DNA of 64,000 bases from Klebsiella sp. RHBSTW-00484 (GTDB taxonomy: Bacteria > Pseudomonadota > Gammaproteobacteria > Enterobacterales > Enterobacteriaceae), in assembly GCF_013705725.1 (NCBI RefSeq), contig NZ_CP055481.1, positions 4,402,001 through 4,466,000 of the forward strand, written 5' to 3'. Numbering within the stretch: position 1 is the stretch's first letter; every line of letters starts with the position of its first letter. The position numbers and the translations under genes are program-made. Shown in pieces: positions 18,436 through 27,038 of the stretch. Under the pieces are notes generated by a model. It did not search any database. It was not told where the DNA came from and was given only the letters and a program-made list of their open reading frames with translations.

Positions 18436-19986
18436 ACCGGTCAAGTCACGCATACCGTTGACCAGCGCCTCGCACCAGGCGGCGTAATCGTGACCGCTGG
18501 AGGAGGGGTGGAAGCTCACCGCATAGCCCTTCTCTCTCAGTACCCGCTCAAATTCGAGGGTATTGGCATAAATGCCGCCGTCCGGCCCGCTGGTTTCGAA
18601 TTTACCCGCCTGTAGCCAGAAACGCACCGGATAGCGCGGCGATTGCTGGTACTGCCGCGTTAGCCAACTGGCCTCTTCTCCTTTCGGTGCCCACCAATAC
18701 GACCCGGACAAGCTCAGCACGTTGCCAAACTGTCGCGGATAGCGCAGCGCCACCCAGGATGCGGCCAGCCCACCGTAGCTAGAACCTGCGACCACGGTTT
18801 TTTGCCGGGTCAGGTTGAGACCCTGCCGGTTCAGCCACGGCAGCAGTTCATGGGCCATAAAGTCGGCGAAGTGGGGGTTTGGCGGCAGCTCTTTTGCCCG
18901 TCGCGGATGATCAAGGCTATCGATAAACACCACGTTAATCGGCGGCAGCACATGGCTGGCGATCAGGGAATCCAGTACGTTGGCAAAGTGATATTCGTCC
19001 TGATAGGTCTTTCCATCGAACAGCATTAAGGTCCAGCGTGCGGGCTGCGGCAGACGCGGGCGGTAAAGCATCACTTCACGTGTATTTTGCAGGAAGTCGC
19101 TACGTAGCTGATGGCGGGTTAAGGTTCCGTAGCGCAGCGGTTGCGTCATACGCTGCGCCGAGCAAAAACGTGCAGGATTAAGCGCCAGCAAAGAGTAGCG
19201 ACTCCAGCGCTCCTGGGCGGTGTTGACGCTGTTGGGGTTGAGCGGATCGGCCTGGGCGCTGACCAGGATCGCCCGCCGCTGATCCCGCGCGCTGCCCGCA
19301 ATCTGCGGCACATCCGGGGCCAGCTTATATTGCATTAGGGTATCGGCGGGCACCACGTAGCTGCGAAACCAAACATCGGAGTCGCCGAGGCGAAACAGCG
19401 GATCGTGATCTCCCGCCGGAGAACCCAGAATAAACACGTTCTGGCTCGCCCCGCGCCACAGGAAAGTCACTCGTTTATGGCTAACGTCCACCGGTTCCAC
19501 CATGGGAGTCCCTTCCAGTTCACGCTCCTGCCAAAAATTCGCCGTTGAACCTCCCGCCGCCAGCTCGCGCTTGAGCTGCTGCAGACGCGGGCTGACCGGG
19601 TCCAGTGCCTGGTTTTTTGCCAGCGTGGTGGTTTCTCGCATCTGCCATTGAAAACGCCAGCGCGCGCCCTCTTCACCGTGCAGCACCAGTGAGGAGGCAC
19701 GGTTTACCGGCAGAGAAAATAGCAAAGTTTGTTCTCCATCTGCCGGGCCGCCTGCTAATAACGTACGCAGGCGACGATTGTTCTCATCCAGCAGTCGGGC
19801 ATCGGTGACGCCGGAGAGAGTCGCCGCAACATAGTTCTCGCCCAGCTTTGGCAGGTCAAAACAGACCTCGCCGCTGGCATCAAACTTCCCCTGCAGTTCA
19901 CCTTGTAACGAAGGTGATTCACAGTTCATCGCCGCTGCCGGTAAGGCACTCATGCCAATTAGCAGGCCGCTCCACGCCGTCTTCAT
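18364..19986 (-). CDS. secreted Fes-like siderophore esterase
   Basis: A 540-residue protein with a signal peptide (AWSGLLIGMSALPAAAM), an N-terminal enterochelin-esterase domain (about residues 130-270) and a C-terminal esterase-D alpha/beta hydrolase. The nucleophile elbow is GSSYGG (Ser403) and the catalytic His is His499 (SSGHDYAAW). Fes is normally cytoplasmic; a full-length Fes architecture with an export signal suggests periplasmic hydrolysis, as with IroE. It diverges from a TonB siderophore receptor across a Fur box at 20028-20046, so iron-repressed co-expression is expected. Which siderophore it cleaves is unknown. Its 3' end overlaps ybdJ by 72 bases in antisense. Confidence 0.85.
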   Translation of the reverse strand: MKTAWSGLLIGMSALPAAAMNCESPSLQGELQGKFDASGEVCFDLPKLGENYVAATLSGVTDARLLDENNRRLRTLLAGGPADGEQTLLFSLPVNRASSLVLHGEEGARWRFQWQMRETTTLAKNQALDPVSPRLQQLKRELAAGGSTANFWQERELEGTPMVEPVDVSHKRVTFLWRGASQNVFILGSPAGDHDPLFRLGDSDVWFRSYVVPADTLMQYKLAPDVPQIAGSARDQRRAILVSAQADPLNPNSVNTAQERWSRYSLLALNPARFCSAQRMTQPLRYGTLTRHQLRSDFLQNTREVMLYRPRLPQPARWTLMLFDGKTYQDEYHFANVLDSLIASHVLPPINVVFIDSLDHPRRAKELPPNPHFADFMAHELLPWLNRQGLNLTRQKTVVAGSSYGGLAASWVALRYPRQFGNVLSLSGSYWWAPKGEEASWLTRQYQQSPRYPVRFWLQAGKFETSGPDGGIYANTLEFERVLREKGYAVSFHPSSSGHDYAAWCEALVNGMRDLTGLTLKGKPATPDPTQHHIFNSAQR

Positions 19987-20027
19987 TGCCCGATATTTCC
20001 TTGTAAAAATTTGTTAATAACGCCAAT

Positions 20028-20046
20028 GCAAATAATAACTATTTGC
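20028..20046. promoter_or_regulatory. candidate Fur box between esterase and receptor genes
   Basis: GCAAATAATAACTATTTGC is a 19-base palindrome (seven-base arms GCAAATA/TATTTGC) matching the Fur consensus at 12 of 19 positions by eye. It lies 41 bases from the esterase start and 95 bases from the receptor start, consistent with shared iron repression. Confidence 0.7.
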
Positions 20047-20141
20047 AATAACATTGACGCCGTTAATGACAGCCGCTGGACGATTCATCTCGAAGATGGC
20101 GGTTTTTTTGATGGCGACTTAACCAAGGAAAAATCATAAAA

Positions 20142-22286
20142 ATGTTTAAATATAATAAGATAACAGCACTCTGGGCCGCGAGCTTCGCGGTATCCACCTT
20201 CGGCGGGCAGGCGCTGGCGGCGGAGGAAACGATCGTTGTCACCGCAGGCAGCGGCGAAGATCCAACAGCTCCGCTAAAGGGAATTGTCGCGACAAAGACA
20301 CTGTCGGCAACGAAGACTGCCGCAGAGATCGTCAAGACGCCGCAGTCGGTGTCGGTGGTCACCCGCGATCAAATGCAGGCGCTGGATGTCACCTCGGTTT
20401 CCCAGGCGCTGCGCTATAGCGCGGGCGTCTTTACCGAATATCGCGGTGCCTCGAACCGCAACGACGAAGTTTTCGTGCGCGGCTTTAGCTACGTGCCCAA
20501 ATTTCTCGATGGCCTGAGCTACGGGGCCACCGCCTCCTCGCAGACCGGGACTTTCGACCCGTGGCTGCTGGAGCGCGTTGAGCTGGTGCGCGGCCCGGCC
20601 TCGGTGCTGTTTGGCCAGGTTAACCCCGGCGGGCTTATCAGCATGACCAGCAAACGCCCTACCAGCCAGCCGATTCATGAAGTGCAGTTCCGTACCGGCA
20701 ATAACAACCTTGCCGAAGGGGCTTTCGACTTTGGCGGCCCGCTGAGCGATGACGGCCACCTGCTCTATCGCCTGAACGGGATCGCCCGCAGCCAGAATAA
20801 TCAGATAGATGACTACAAAGAGACGCGGATGGCCATTGCCCCGGCACTGACCTGGTATCCTAACGACGCCACCCGCTTTACCTTGTTAACCAGCTATCAG
20901 AAAGACCCGGATGCCGGTTACCGTAACTTCCTGCCGCGCTACGGCACCGTGGAAAGCGTAGATGGCAGCTATATTCCGCGCGATTTTAACGTCAGCGACC
21001 CTAACTACAATCAGTCGTGGCGCGAACAAACGATGATTGGCTATGAGTTTGAGCACCAGCTAAACGATACCTTCACCCTGCGCCAGAACGCCCGTTATGC
21101 CACCATCAAACAGAAATATCGTTATCTGGTGTACACCACCAGCGCCGCCAACAGCTCAGTACTCTCGCGCCGCGCCCAACATGAAGAGCGCCAGACCGAT
21201 GAGTTTGGTATTGATAACCAGCTTGAGGCGCAGTTTGCCAGCGGCCAGGTGGCACATACGGTGATTGGTGGTCTGGATTACAAAACCAGTAAAGATAAAC
21301 AGTACCTCGGCCGCGCCGGCGGCTCACAGTACGATATCGACTGGCGCAGTCCCTCTTACGGCGTTAGCGTTGATGAAAGCACCTTCAGCACCGCCAGCGA
21401 TGAGCAACAAAATCTCGACCAGGCGGGAATTTACCTCCAGGATCAGCTGAGCTGGCAGAATTGGGAACTGCTGGTTTCCGGACGCTACGACTGGGCGGAA
21501 GTGCGTACTACGGATTTCACCGACGCCAGCAGCACCCAGCAAAATGACAGTAAGTTCACCTGGCGTACCGGATTACTATACGCCTTTGATTTCGGCCTCT
21601 CGCCCTATATCAGTTACAGCACTTCGTTCGAACCTAATCTACAAACCAACCGCGCGCCGGGCGTCGGGCCGTTCGATCCAAGCGAAGGCAAGCAGGTAGA
21701 AGTGGGCCTGAAATATCAGCCGAACCCAAACGCGTTAATGACCCTCGCACTGTATGACCTGACGCAGAGCAACGTCGCCACCTACAACAGCGCGGCCGGA
21801 TGGTTTGAAAATAGCGGTAAGGTTCGTTCGAAAGGGGTGGAAGCCGAAGCGCACGCGACGGTCTTTGAAAACCTCAATCTAATTGCTTCATATACATACA
21901 CCGATGCGGAAACCGTCAATACCACCGTGGTAGATACCGAAGGAAAAACCCCAGCACGTATTCCGACCCATATGGCCTCGGCGTTCACCAGCTATACCCT
22001 GCCGGACGGCGCGCTAAAAAGCCTGACGGCGGGCGTTGGCGTACGCTATATCGGCACCAGCTATGGCGATGCGAAAAACACCTTTAAGGTTCCGGCGGTG
22101 GATTTGTATGACGCGATGGTGAGCTATGAGTTAGGCGAACTGAGTTCGAGCCTGAAAGGGGCGAAAGTACAGTTCAACGTCAACAATATTGCGGATACCA
22201 AATACGTAGCTTCATGCGCCAGCGACAGCGCTTGTTTCTACGGTATTGGCCGGACGGTCACGGCAACGATAAACTACGCCTGGTAA
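20142..22286 (+). CDS. TonB-dependent hydroxamate-type siderophore receptor (FoxA/FhuA-like)
   Basis: A 714-residue outer-membrane receptor. It has a signal peptide ending ALA-AEE, a TonB box (ETIVVTA), a plug domain with TPQSVSVVTRDQM, RGFSYVPKFLDGLSYG and RVELVRGPASVLFGQVNPGG, then a 22-strand barrel ending in aromatic YAW. The C-terminal segment NIADTKYVASCASDSACFYG with its two cysteines is characteristic of the FhuA/FoxA/FcuA group, which takes up ferrichrome or ferrioxamine. The ligand assignment is by resemblance only. A Fur box lies upstream and a strong bidirectional terminator follows the stop. Confidence 0.87.
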   Translation: MFKYNKITALWAASFAVSTFGGQALAAEETIVVTAGSGEDPTAPLKGIVATKTLSATKTAAEIVKTPQSVSVVTRDQMQALDVTSVSQALRYSAGVFTEYRGASNRNDEVFVRGFSYVPKFLDGLSYGATASSQTGTFDPWLLERVELVRGPASVLFGQVNPGGLISMTSKRPTSQPIHEVQFRTGNNNLAEGAFDFGGPLSDDGHLLYRLNGIARSQNNQIDDYKETRMAIAPALTWYPNDATRFTLLTSYQKDPDAGYRNFLPRYGTVESVDGSYIPRDFNVSDPNYNQSWREQTMIGYEFEHQLNDTFTLRQNARYATIKQKYRYLVYTTSAANSSVLSRRAQHEERQTDEFGIDNQLEAQFASGQVAHTVIGGLDYKTSKDKQYLGRAGGSQYDIDWRSPSYGVSVDESTFSTASDEQQNLDQAGIYLQDQLSWQNWELLVSGRYDWAEVRTTDFTDASSTQQNDSKFTWRTGLLYAFDFGLSPYISYSTSFEPNLQTNRAPGVGPFDPSEGKQVEVGLKYQPNPNALMTLALYDLTQSNVATYNSAAGWFENSGKVRSKGVEAEAHATVFENLNLIASYTYTDAETVNTTVVDTEGKTPARIPTHMASAFTSYTLPDGALKSLTAGVGVRYIGTSYGDAKNTFKVPAVDLYDAMVSYELGELSSSLKGAKVQFNVNNIADTKYVASCASDSACFYGIGRTVTATINYAW

Positions 22287-22289
22287 GAA

Positions 22290-22325
22290 AAAAATGTCCG
22301 CCGGTCTCCCCCAGCGGACATTTTT
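22290..22325. terminator. bidirectional terminator between receptor gene and ramA
   Basis: AAAAATGTCCGC and GCGGACATTTTT form a 12-base-pair stem around a 12-base loop, with A- and T-tracts on both sides. It should end the receptor transcript on plus and the romA-ramA transcript on minus. Confidence 0.88.
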
Positions 22326-22332
22326 CAACTCT

Positions 22333-22674
22333 TCAGTGCGCGCGGCTGTGATTCTCTTTGCGATAAGCACCCGGCGGCTGGTTGAACGTGCGGGTGAAAA
22401 TGCGGGTAAAAGTTTGCTGCGAGTCAAAGCCGTATTTCAGGCAGATATCGTAGACCCGCTGATCGGTATCGCGCAGATCGCGCGCCGCCAGCAGCAGCTT
22501 ACGCTCGCGAATATAACGCCCCAGACTCTCCCCTTTATAATGCAAAAACAGCCGTTGCAGATGCCATTTCGAGTACCCCGAATGACGCGCAATATCGTCA
22601 ATGCGTAGCGGTTGATGCAAATTATCATCAATCCACTCGACGATTGTATCAATGACCTGAGCGGAAATAGTCAT
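22333..22674 (-). CDS. ramA: AraC/XylS transcriptional activator RamA
   Basis: A 113-residue regulator made only of two helix-turn-helix motifs, like MarA and SoxS: IDDIARHSGYSKWHLQRLF and VYDICLKYGFDSQQTFTRIF. It is nearly identical by memory to Klebsiella RamA (MTISAQVIDTIVEWIDDNLH start, KENHSRAH end). A start at 22716 is also open, but MTISAQV is the established RamA N-terminus. RamA activates acrAB, tolC and other mar-regulon genes. It lies 26 bases after romA. The RamR operator upstream of romA is intact while ramR is interrupted, so derepressed expression is expected. Confidence 0.97.
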   Translation of the reverse strand: MTISAQVIDTIVEWIDDNLHQPLRIDDIARHSGYSKWHLQRLFLHYKGESLGRYIRERKLLLAARDLRDTDQRVYDICLKYGFDSQQTFTRIFTRTFNQPPGAYRKENHSRAH

Positions 22675-22700
22675 AAGTCCTCTCTCCTCTTGAACCACTC

Positions 22701-23807
22701 TCATCGTGACCGCCACCAGGCGTTAAATGATTGCGTGTTATCCGCGACCCAAACCGGCTCACCCAACATTGGCGTCAGCAGTCGCCACGGTCGCCCTGCG
22801 CTGGCCTCCGCCAGCCTTTTATACGGATCGTCCCATGTATGTTTTGCCAGCACGAAGCGCCCGGCGTGGCCCGGCAACACCGCACGGGCGTGTAAATCAT
22901 CAGCGGCCTGCGCCGTCTCTTCCGGCATCATATGGATGAACTTCCAGTCCTGGTCGTACTGACCGTTTTCCATAATTGCCAGATCCACTTCACCGAATTG
23001 CTCGCCAATGGCTTTAAAGTGCGGGCCGTAGCCGCTATCGCCGCTGTAGTAAATTTTCTGCTGCGGGGTGACGAACATAAAGCTGGCCCACAGCGTCTGG
23101 TTACGCTTGAGGCCGCGGCCGGAGAAGTGGCGCGCGGGTAGCGCGTGAACCGTTAGCTCATCGCTAACCTTTACTGATTGATTCCAGTCCACTTCGTTAA
23201 TAATGGCGCTATCGACGCCCCAGTAGCGCAGGTGTGAGCCGACGCCCAGCGGCGTCACCACGCGCTTGATTTTCGGCATCAGCGCTTTGATGGTGGCGTA
23301 GTCAAGATGGTCATAGTGATCGTGCGAGATAATCAGCAGGTCGATATCCGGCATCTCTTGCGCATGCCACGGATAGTCGCCGGGGAAGGCCTTGTTAAGA
23401 AACGAAAACGGCGCGGCATAGTTGCTGAACACCGGATCAATCAGAATCCGTTTGCCCGCCAGCTGTAGGTACCAGGAGGAGTGTCCCAGCCAGACCATAG
23501 TGTCCTGCCCTAACGGCAGGCTGGCGAGATCGGTTTTCACCAGCGGTAGCGGCTGGGCCGGTCTGGCATTTTCCCGTTTGGTGACTAAAAAATCCCACCA
23601 TGCAGCCAGCATATTTTTTTGCCCGGTAAACCCTGGCGTGGGCAGTTGATTGTGAAACTGGCCGTCATGATAGTGCGGCGACTGTTCGACCAGGCTGAGC
23701 TGTTCGCCCTGCGGTGCCTGACCAAATCCGGCATTTAACACAAACGGCAAAGTTGTTGCTGACGCTAATAACATGATGACGACCACGCTTAAGATGACAC
23801 GGTTCAT
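22701..23807 (-). CDS. romA: metallo-beta-lactamase-fold protein RomA
   Basis: A 368-residue protein with an N-terminal membrane anchor or signal (VILSVVVIMLLASATTLPF) and an MBL-fold core: GHSSWYL, the metal motif HDHYDHLD, SGDSGYG and a late metal His in LPGHAGRF. It is related to the NAPE-PLD/UlaG-like hydrolase branch and is the usual upstream partner of ramA in Klebsiella. Its biochemical substrate is unknown; early work named it for reduced outer-membrane proteins. The operon promoter should lie between 23808 and 23997, which contains the RamR operator. Confidence 0.93.
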   Translation of the reverse strand: MNRVILSVVVIMLLASATTLPFVLNAGFGQAPQGEQLSLVEQSPHYHDGQFHNQLPTPGFTGQKNMLAAWWDFLVTKRENARPAQPLPLVKTDLASLPLGQDTMVWLGHSSWYLQLAGKRILIDPVFSNYAAPFSFLNKAFPGDYPWHAQEMPDIDLLIISHDHYDHLDYATIKALMPKIKRVVTPLGVGSHLRYWGVDSAIINEVDWNQSVKVSDELTVHALPARHFSGRGLKRNQTLWASFMFVTPQQKIYYSGDSGYGPHFKAIGEQFGEVDLAIMENGQYDQDWKFIHMMPEETAQAADDLHARAVLPGHAGRFVLAKHTWDDPYKRLAEASAGRPWRLLTPMLGEPVWVADNTQSFNAWWRSR

Positions 23808-23861
23808 ATCCTGACCTGGCGAAATCCTCCTTCCTGGAGGTTTTTGTTATAAGACTTGATT

Positions 23862-23881
23862 ATGAGTGAGTAAGCACTCAT
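23862..23881. promoter_or_regulatory. RamR operator in the romA-ramR intergenic region
   Basis: ATGAGTGAGTAAGCACTCAT has seven-base arms ATGAGTG/CACTCAT around six bases, matching the known RamR-binding palindrome. It lies 54 bases upstream of romA and 116 bases upstream of ramR and appears undamaged. Confidence 0.93.
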
Positions 23882-24214
23882 TATTAGGAAGAAGCTGAAA
23901 GTCGTCAAGACGATTTTCAAATTTTGACAGTCGGCGTTGCAGTGCCCATGCCAGGCATGCTTAGATCAGGTTTTTATAACGTGTGAGGTAAAGTGTAGTG
24001 GCTCGTCCTAAGAGTGAAGATAAAAAGCAAGCGTTACTGGAGGCCGCAACCGCCGCCTTTGCCCAATCGGGAATCGCCGCCTCAACCTCCGCTATCGCCC
24101 GCAGCGCCGGGGTTGCTGAGGGGACGCTGTTTCGCTATTTTGCCACCAAGGACGATCTGCTTAACGAGCTTTACCTCTCTATCAAATCGGGTTTAGTTCA
24201 GGTGATGGTGTCTA

Positions 24215-25367
24215 AATAGCTGCGCCTAATACCGCTACACTTTTGCCTGACCATGTTTTCCTCCGGGGAATGGGCTGGCGGTTTCCATAAAATGGCGGAC
24301 CTTTTTCAGTAACTGCCACATTGAGCGGCACTGATGATTACGGGTTATCGTGTCATGAAGTGCCTGCCATAGCCGTTCCACATGATTCACCCACGGCGAG
24401 TAAACCGGCTGGTAAATTACCCTGAACTTGGGATTTGCTTTCAACCAGCGCTGTGTTTCGCGGCTTTTATGGATAATGTAGTTATCAACGATCAGCGTGA
24501 TTGTTTTCGCCCGCCGGTAAGTGGCTTTCAGGTGCTTCAGCAGAGCGATAAACAGCGCTGAACTTTTGCTGTTGCCGCCCACGTAGCTGACTTTACCCGT
24601 GCCACTGTGCAGTGCGCCGGCCAGATAGTATTTTTCGTTCTGCCCCGGCGTCACTACCCGTTTCTGCTGTCCGCGCAACTGCCAGTCCGCACCGATTTTA
24701 GGATTAAGGTGGATATCCACTTCATCTTCATAAAATACCGGATGCTCTGCGCTGCATTCATCCAGCGCTTTGTGGATTACCGCCATCTTTTCATCTTTAT
24801 GTGGGTCACGGATACGCAGAGTTGGCGCGGCCCTGCGCCATACAAGCCCCGCAGATGGCAACCAGCGGCGAACGGTTCCTGCATGTAACTGGCAACCGGT
24901 TATCTCATTGATTTTTATTGCCAGTAATTCGGTGCTCCAGCGTGAACGTTGATAACCAAAATCGCCGGGAGAATGCTTTATCAGCTCACGTAACAGGGTG
25001 CAGATATGTTCAAAAGGCCAGCGTCGGGAGCGCCCTGCGGGTAAGGATTTCAGGCCTTCAATACCTGAGTGCGTAAACCAGTTAATCCAGCGACCAACGG
25101 ATGAACGGGCACAACAGAGAGTTCTGGCAACATCGCTGACCCGTTCACCCCGATGAAGCATCAGCATGGCCGTGAGTCTGCGGGCATGATTTTTATCACG
25201 CGTTTTATGAATAGCTTTCTGCATCAGGCGTCGTTCGCCACGGGGTATTGGTACTATGATCGGCATCGCTCAGTCCGGTTGGTGATTTTGGTTGGTTTGG
25301 CGATTGATCAGATCGCACAATCCGGGCTGAGTTCCCTTTCAGTGATCTACTATTCCGCGCAGCTATT
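24215..25367. mobile_element. IS630: IS630 copy inserted in ramR
   Basis: The element spans 1153 bases. Its ends are inverted: AATAGCTGCGC at 24215-24225 and GCGCAGCTATT at 25357-25367. It is flanked by TA direct repeats at 24213-24214 and 25368-25369, which rebuild the target CTAG, the known IS630 preference. The single transposase gene is on the minus strand, opposite to ramR. The perfect duplication and undecayed ramR halves point to a recent insertion. Confidence 0.96.
24235..25266 (-). CDS. IS630-family transposase (DDE)
   Basis: A 343-residue transposase matching by memory the IS630 open reading frame throughout. An N-terminal helix-turn-helix region ([20 protein letters not shown]) precedes a DDE core with [24 protein letters not shown] and the catalytic Glu in WVNHVERLW. 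It is uninterrupted and so probably active. The gene fills nearly the entire element. Confidence 0.96.
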   Translation of the reverse strand: MPIIVPIPRGERRLMQKAIHKTRDKNHARRLTAMLMLHRGERVSDVARTLCCARSSVGRWINWFTHSGIEGLKSLPAGRSRRWPFEHICTLLRELIKHSPGDFGYQRSRWSTELLAIKINEITGCQLHAGTVRRWLPSAGLVWRRAAPTLRIRDPHKDEKMAVIHKALDECSAEHPVFYEDEVDIHLNPKIGADWQLRGQQKRVVTPGQNEKYYLAGALHSGTGKVSYVGGNSKSSALFIALLKHLKATYRRAKTITLIVDNYIIHKSRETQRWLKANPKFRVIYQPVYSPWVNHVERLWQALHDTITRNHQCRSMWQLLKKVRHFMETASPFPGGKHGQAKV

Positions 25368-25733
25368 TAGTCTTGTCCCAAATGAAACCCGCCCGAAAGA
25401 GAATGCACGTAATATCTGGAACAGCTATATCGACTGGGGCATGCGCAAGCCGATGGAGCATAAAGCCATCCGCCGCATGGCTCTCAGCGAAAGAATTACC
25501 GATGAAACGCGTACTCGGGTCAAAGAAATGTTCCCCGAGTTAAACGAGATATGCCAACTTTCGGTAAAACCCATTTTTCTTAGCGATGCGTATCGCACCT
25601 TTGGTGATGCGCTATTTTTGTCACTGGCAGAAACCACAATCGAGTACGCCAGCAACGATCCGCAGCGCGCCAGGGAACTCATTGCATTAGGCTTTGAGGC
25701 AATGTGGCAGGCGCTACATGAGGAAACTATCTG

Positions 25734-26102
25734 ATGGACCACCGCTCGCTGCATGACCACGCGCATCGTATCGCGCTGGAGCTGCCCTTTACCGAACACT
25801 GCTGGCCGTTTGGCCCGGAATACGATGTGTTTAAAGTCGGCGGGCGAATTTTTATGCTGAGCATGACGATACGCGGCCGTGCGCTGATCAACCTGAAGTG
25901 CGATCCGCAAAAATCGCTGCTTCATCAAGAGATTTACCGCAGCATCGAGCCCGGCTATCACATGAACAAAAAGCACTGGATCACTGTGGTTCCCGGCGAG
26001 GATATCAGCGAGGGCCTGCTGGCGGATCTGATCGATGATTCGTGGAATCTCGTAGTCGATAAGCTCAGCAAAAAAGAGCAGCAGCGCCTGCGCCCGGCGT
26101 GA
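25734..26102 (+). CDS. ybdF: MmcQ/YjbR-family protein YbdF
   Basis: A 122-residue MmcQ/YjbR-fold protein matching E. coli YbdF by memory ([45 protein letters not shown]). Function is unknown; the fold resembles CyaY-type DNA/ligand-binding domains. The ATG overlaps the ramR stop by one base (TGATG), which implies translational coupling to ramR in the unbroken locus. The IS630 insertion is therefore likely to alter ybdF expression. Confidence 0.93.
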   Translation: MDHRSLHDHAHRIALELPFTEHCWPFGPEYDVFKVGGRIFMLSMTIRGRALINLKCDPQKSLLHQEIYRSIEPGYHMNKKHWITVVPGEDISEGLLADLIDDSWNLVVDKLSKKEQQRLRPA

Positions 26103-26115
26103 TTTTCAGCGCAGC

Positions 26116-26138
26116 GCGATAAGTGTTATCGCATTTTT
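26116..26138 (+). terminator. intrinsic terminator after ybdF
   Basis: GCGATAA, GTG loop, TTATCGC, then ATTTTT. It lies 14 bases after the ybdF stop and separates it from nfsB. Confidence 0.75.
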
Positions 26139-26220
26139 GCCCCTTATCATTTCCCCAACATCGCTGTACTCTTCCATCACGAAACGCACCCGCAAGGGGT
26201 TGTAAACAGTGAGGAAGAGT

Positions 26221-26874
26221 ATGGATATCGTATCGGTTGCCTTAAAGCGCTACTCCACCAAGGCATTTGACGCTACTAAAAAGCTGACTGCTGAACAGGC
26301 GGAAAACCTGAAAACGCTGTTGCAGTACAGCCCGTCAAGCACCAACTCCCAGCCGTGGCACTTTATCGTCGCCAGCAGCGATGAAGGTAAAGCGCGCGTC
26401 GCTAAAGCGGCGAGCGGCACCTACGTCTTTAATGAACGTAAAATTCTTGATGCGTCCCACGTGGTGGTTTTCTGCGCGAAAACCGCGATGGATGATGCCT
26501 GGCTTGAGCGCGTGGTGAATCAGGAAGAGGCCGATGGCCGCTTTGCTAATGCCGACGCCAAAGCCGCGAACCACAAAGGTCGCACCTTCTTTGCAGATAT
26601 GCACCGCAAAGACCTGCACGATGACGACCAGTGGATGGCGAAGCAGGTTTACCTGAACGTCGGCAACTTCCTGCTTGGCGTCGCGGCGATGGGTCTGGAC
26701 GCGGTACCGATTGAAGGCGTCGATTTCGCGATTCTTGATGCCGAGTTCGACCTGAAGGCCCAGGGCTACACCAGCCTGGTGGTGGTGCCGGTCGGCCATC
26801 ACAGCGTTGAAGATTTCAACGCCGCCCTGCCGAAATCACGCCTGCCGCAGGCGACGACGATCACCGAGATTTAA
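26221..26874 (+). CDS. nfsB: oxygen-insensitive NAD(P)H nitroreductase NfsB
   Basis: A 217-residue FMN nitroreductase starting [17 protein letters not shown], matching E. coli NfsB by memory ([40 protein letters not shown]). GAGGAAGAG just upstream supports ATG 26221 over the in-frame codon at 26209. NfsB reduces nitrofurans, quinones and nitroaromatics in the cytoplasm and is a mar/ram-regulon member in enterics. It lies after the ybdF terminator and so has its own promoter. The gene is intact, so nitrofuran activation should be retained. Confidence 0.96.
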   Translation: MDIVSVALKRYSTKAFDATKKLTAEQAENLKTLLQYSPSSTNSQPWHFIVASSDEGKARVAKAASGTYVFNERKILDASHVVVFCAKTAMDDAWLERVVNQEEADGRFANADAKAANHKGRTFFADMHRKDLHDDDQWMAKQVYLNVGNFLLGVAAMGLDAVPIEGVDFAILDAEFDLKAQGYTSLVVVPVGHHSVEDFNAALPKSRLPQATTITEI

Positions 26875-26904
26875 TTCTCTGGTTTTCTTTTACGCCAGGA
26901 TAAT

Positions 26905-26999
26905 TCCCGGATTGCGGCTGTCGCCTTATCCGGGCTACAAAACACCGACTGTACTAACCCGTAGCCCGGGCAAGGCGCGTCGAGCGCCGCCCCCGGGGA
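26905..26999. repeat. BIME with two REP units
   Basis: An ATTGCGGCTGTCGCCTTATCCGGGCT unit at about 26911-26936 and the palindrome GTAGCCCGGGCAAGGCG...CGCCGCCCCCGGGG near 26960-26997 stand in opposite orientation between nfsB and the convergent DUF2157 gene. Confidence 0.75.
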
Positions 27000-27038
27000 T
27001 AGACCGCAGTATTTTGCAGCCGGGATACCCCACCTTAA

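Larger units (their letters stand above)
23998..25734 (+). pseudogene. ramR: ramR, TetR-family repressor of ramA, split by IS630
   Basis: The gene starts with GTG at 23998 ([20 protein letters not shown]) and includes the TetR helix-turn-helix ([20 protein letters not shown]). At codon 72 an IS630 element enters at a CTAG site. The 5' part then ends at TAG 24217-24219 after 73 residues. Downstream, coding resumes in the correct frame at 25370 ([20 protein letters not shown]) and ends at TGA 25732-25734. Removing the IS and one TA copy restores an uninterrupted 193-residue RamR with no other lesion. The truncated product has the DNA-binding helices but lacks the dimerisation/ligand domain, so it should not repress. 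ybdF overlaps the last base. Confidence 0.96.

Noticed and set aside
23826..23845. CCTCC/GGAGG hairpin followed by five T in the romA leader, terminator-like on plus.
   Set aside because: No transcript is expected to approach from the left on plus there, and the minus-strand GGAGG is more likely part of the romA leader; it was left out as a terminator.
25153..25734. A 193-codon open frame starting inside IS630 and running into the 3' part of ramR.
   Set aside because: It is a chance fusion across the IS end; its first 72 codons are antisense transposase sequence. The authentic 3' ramR coding part begins at 25370.
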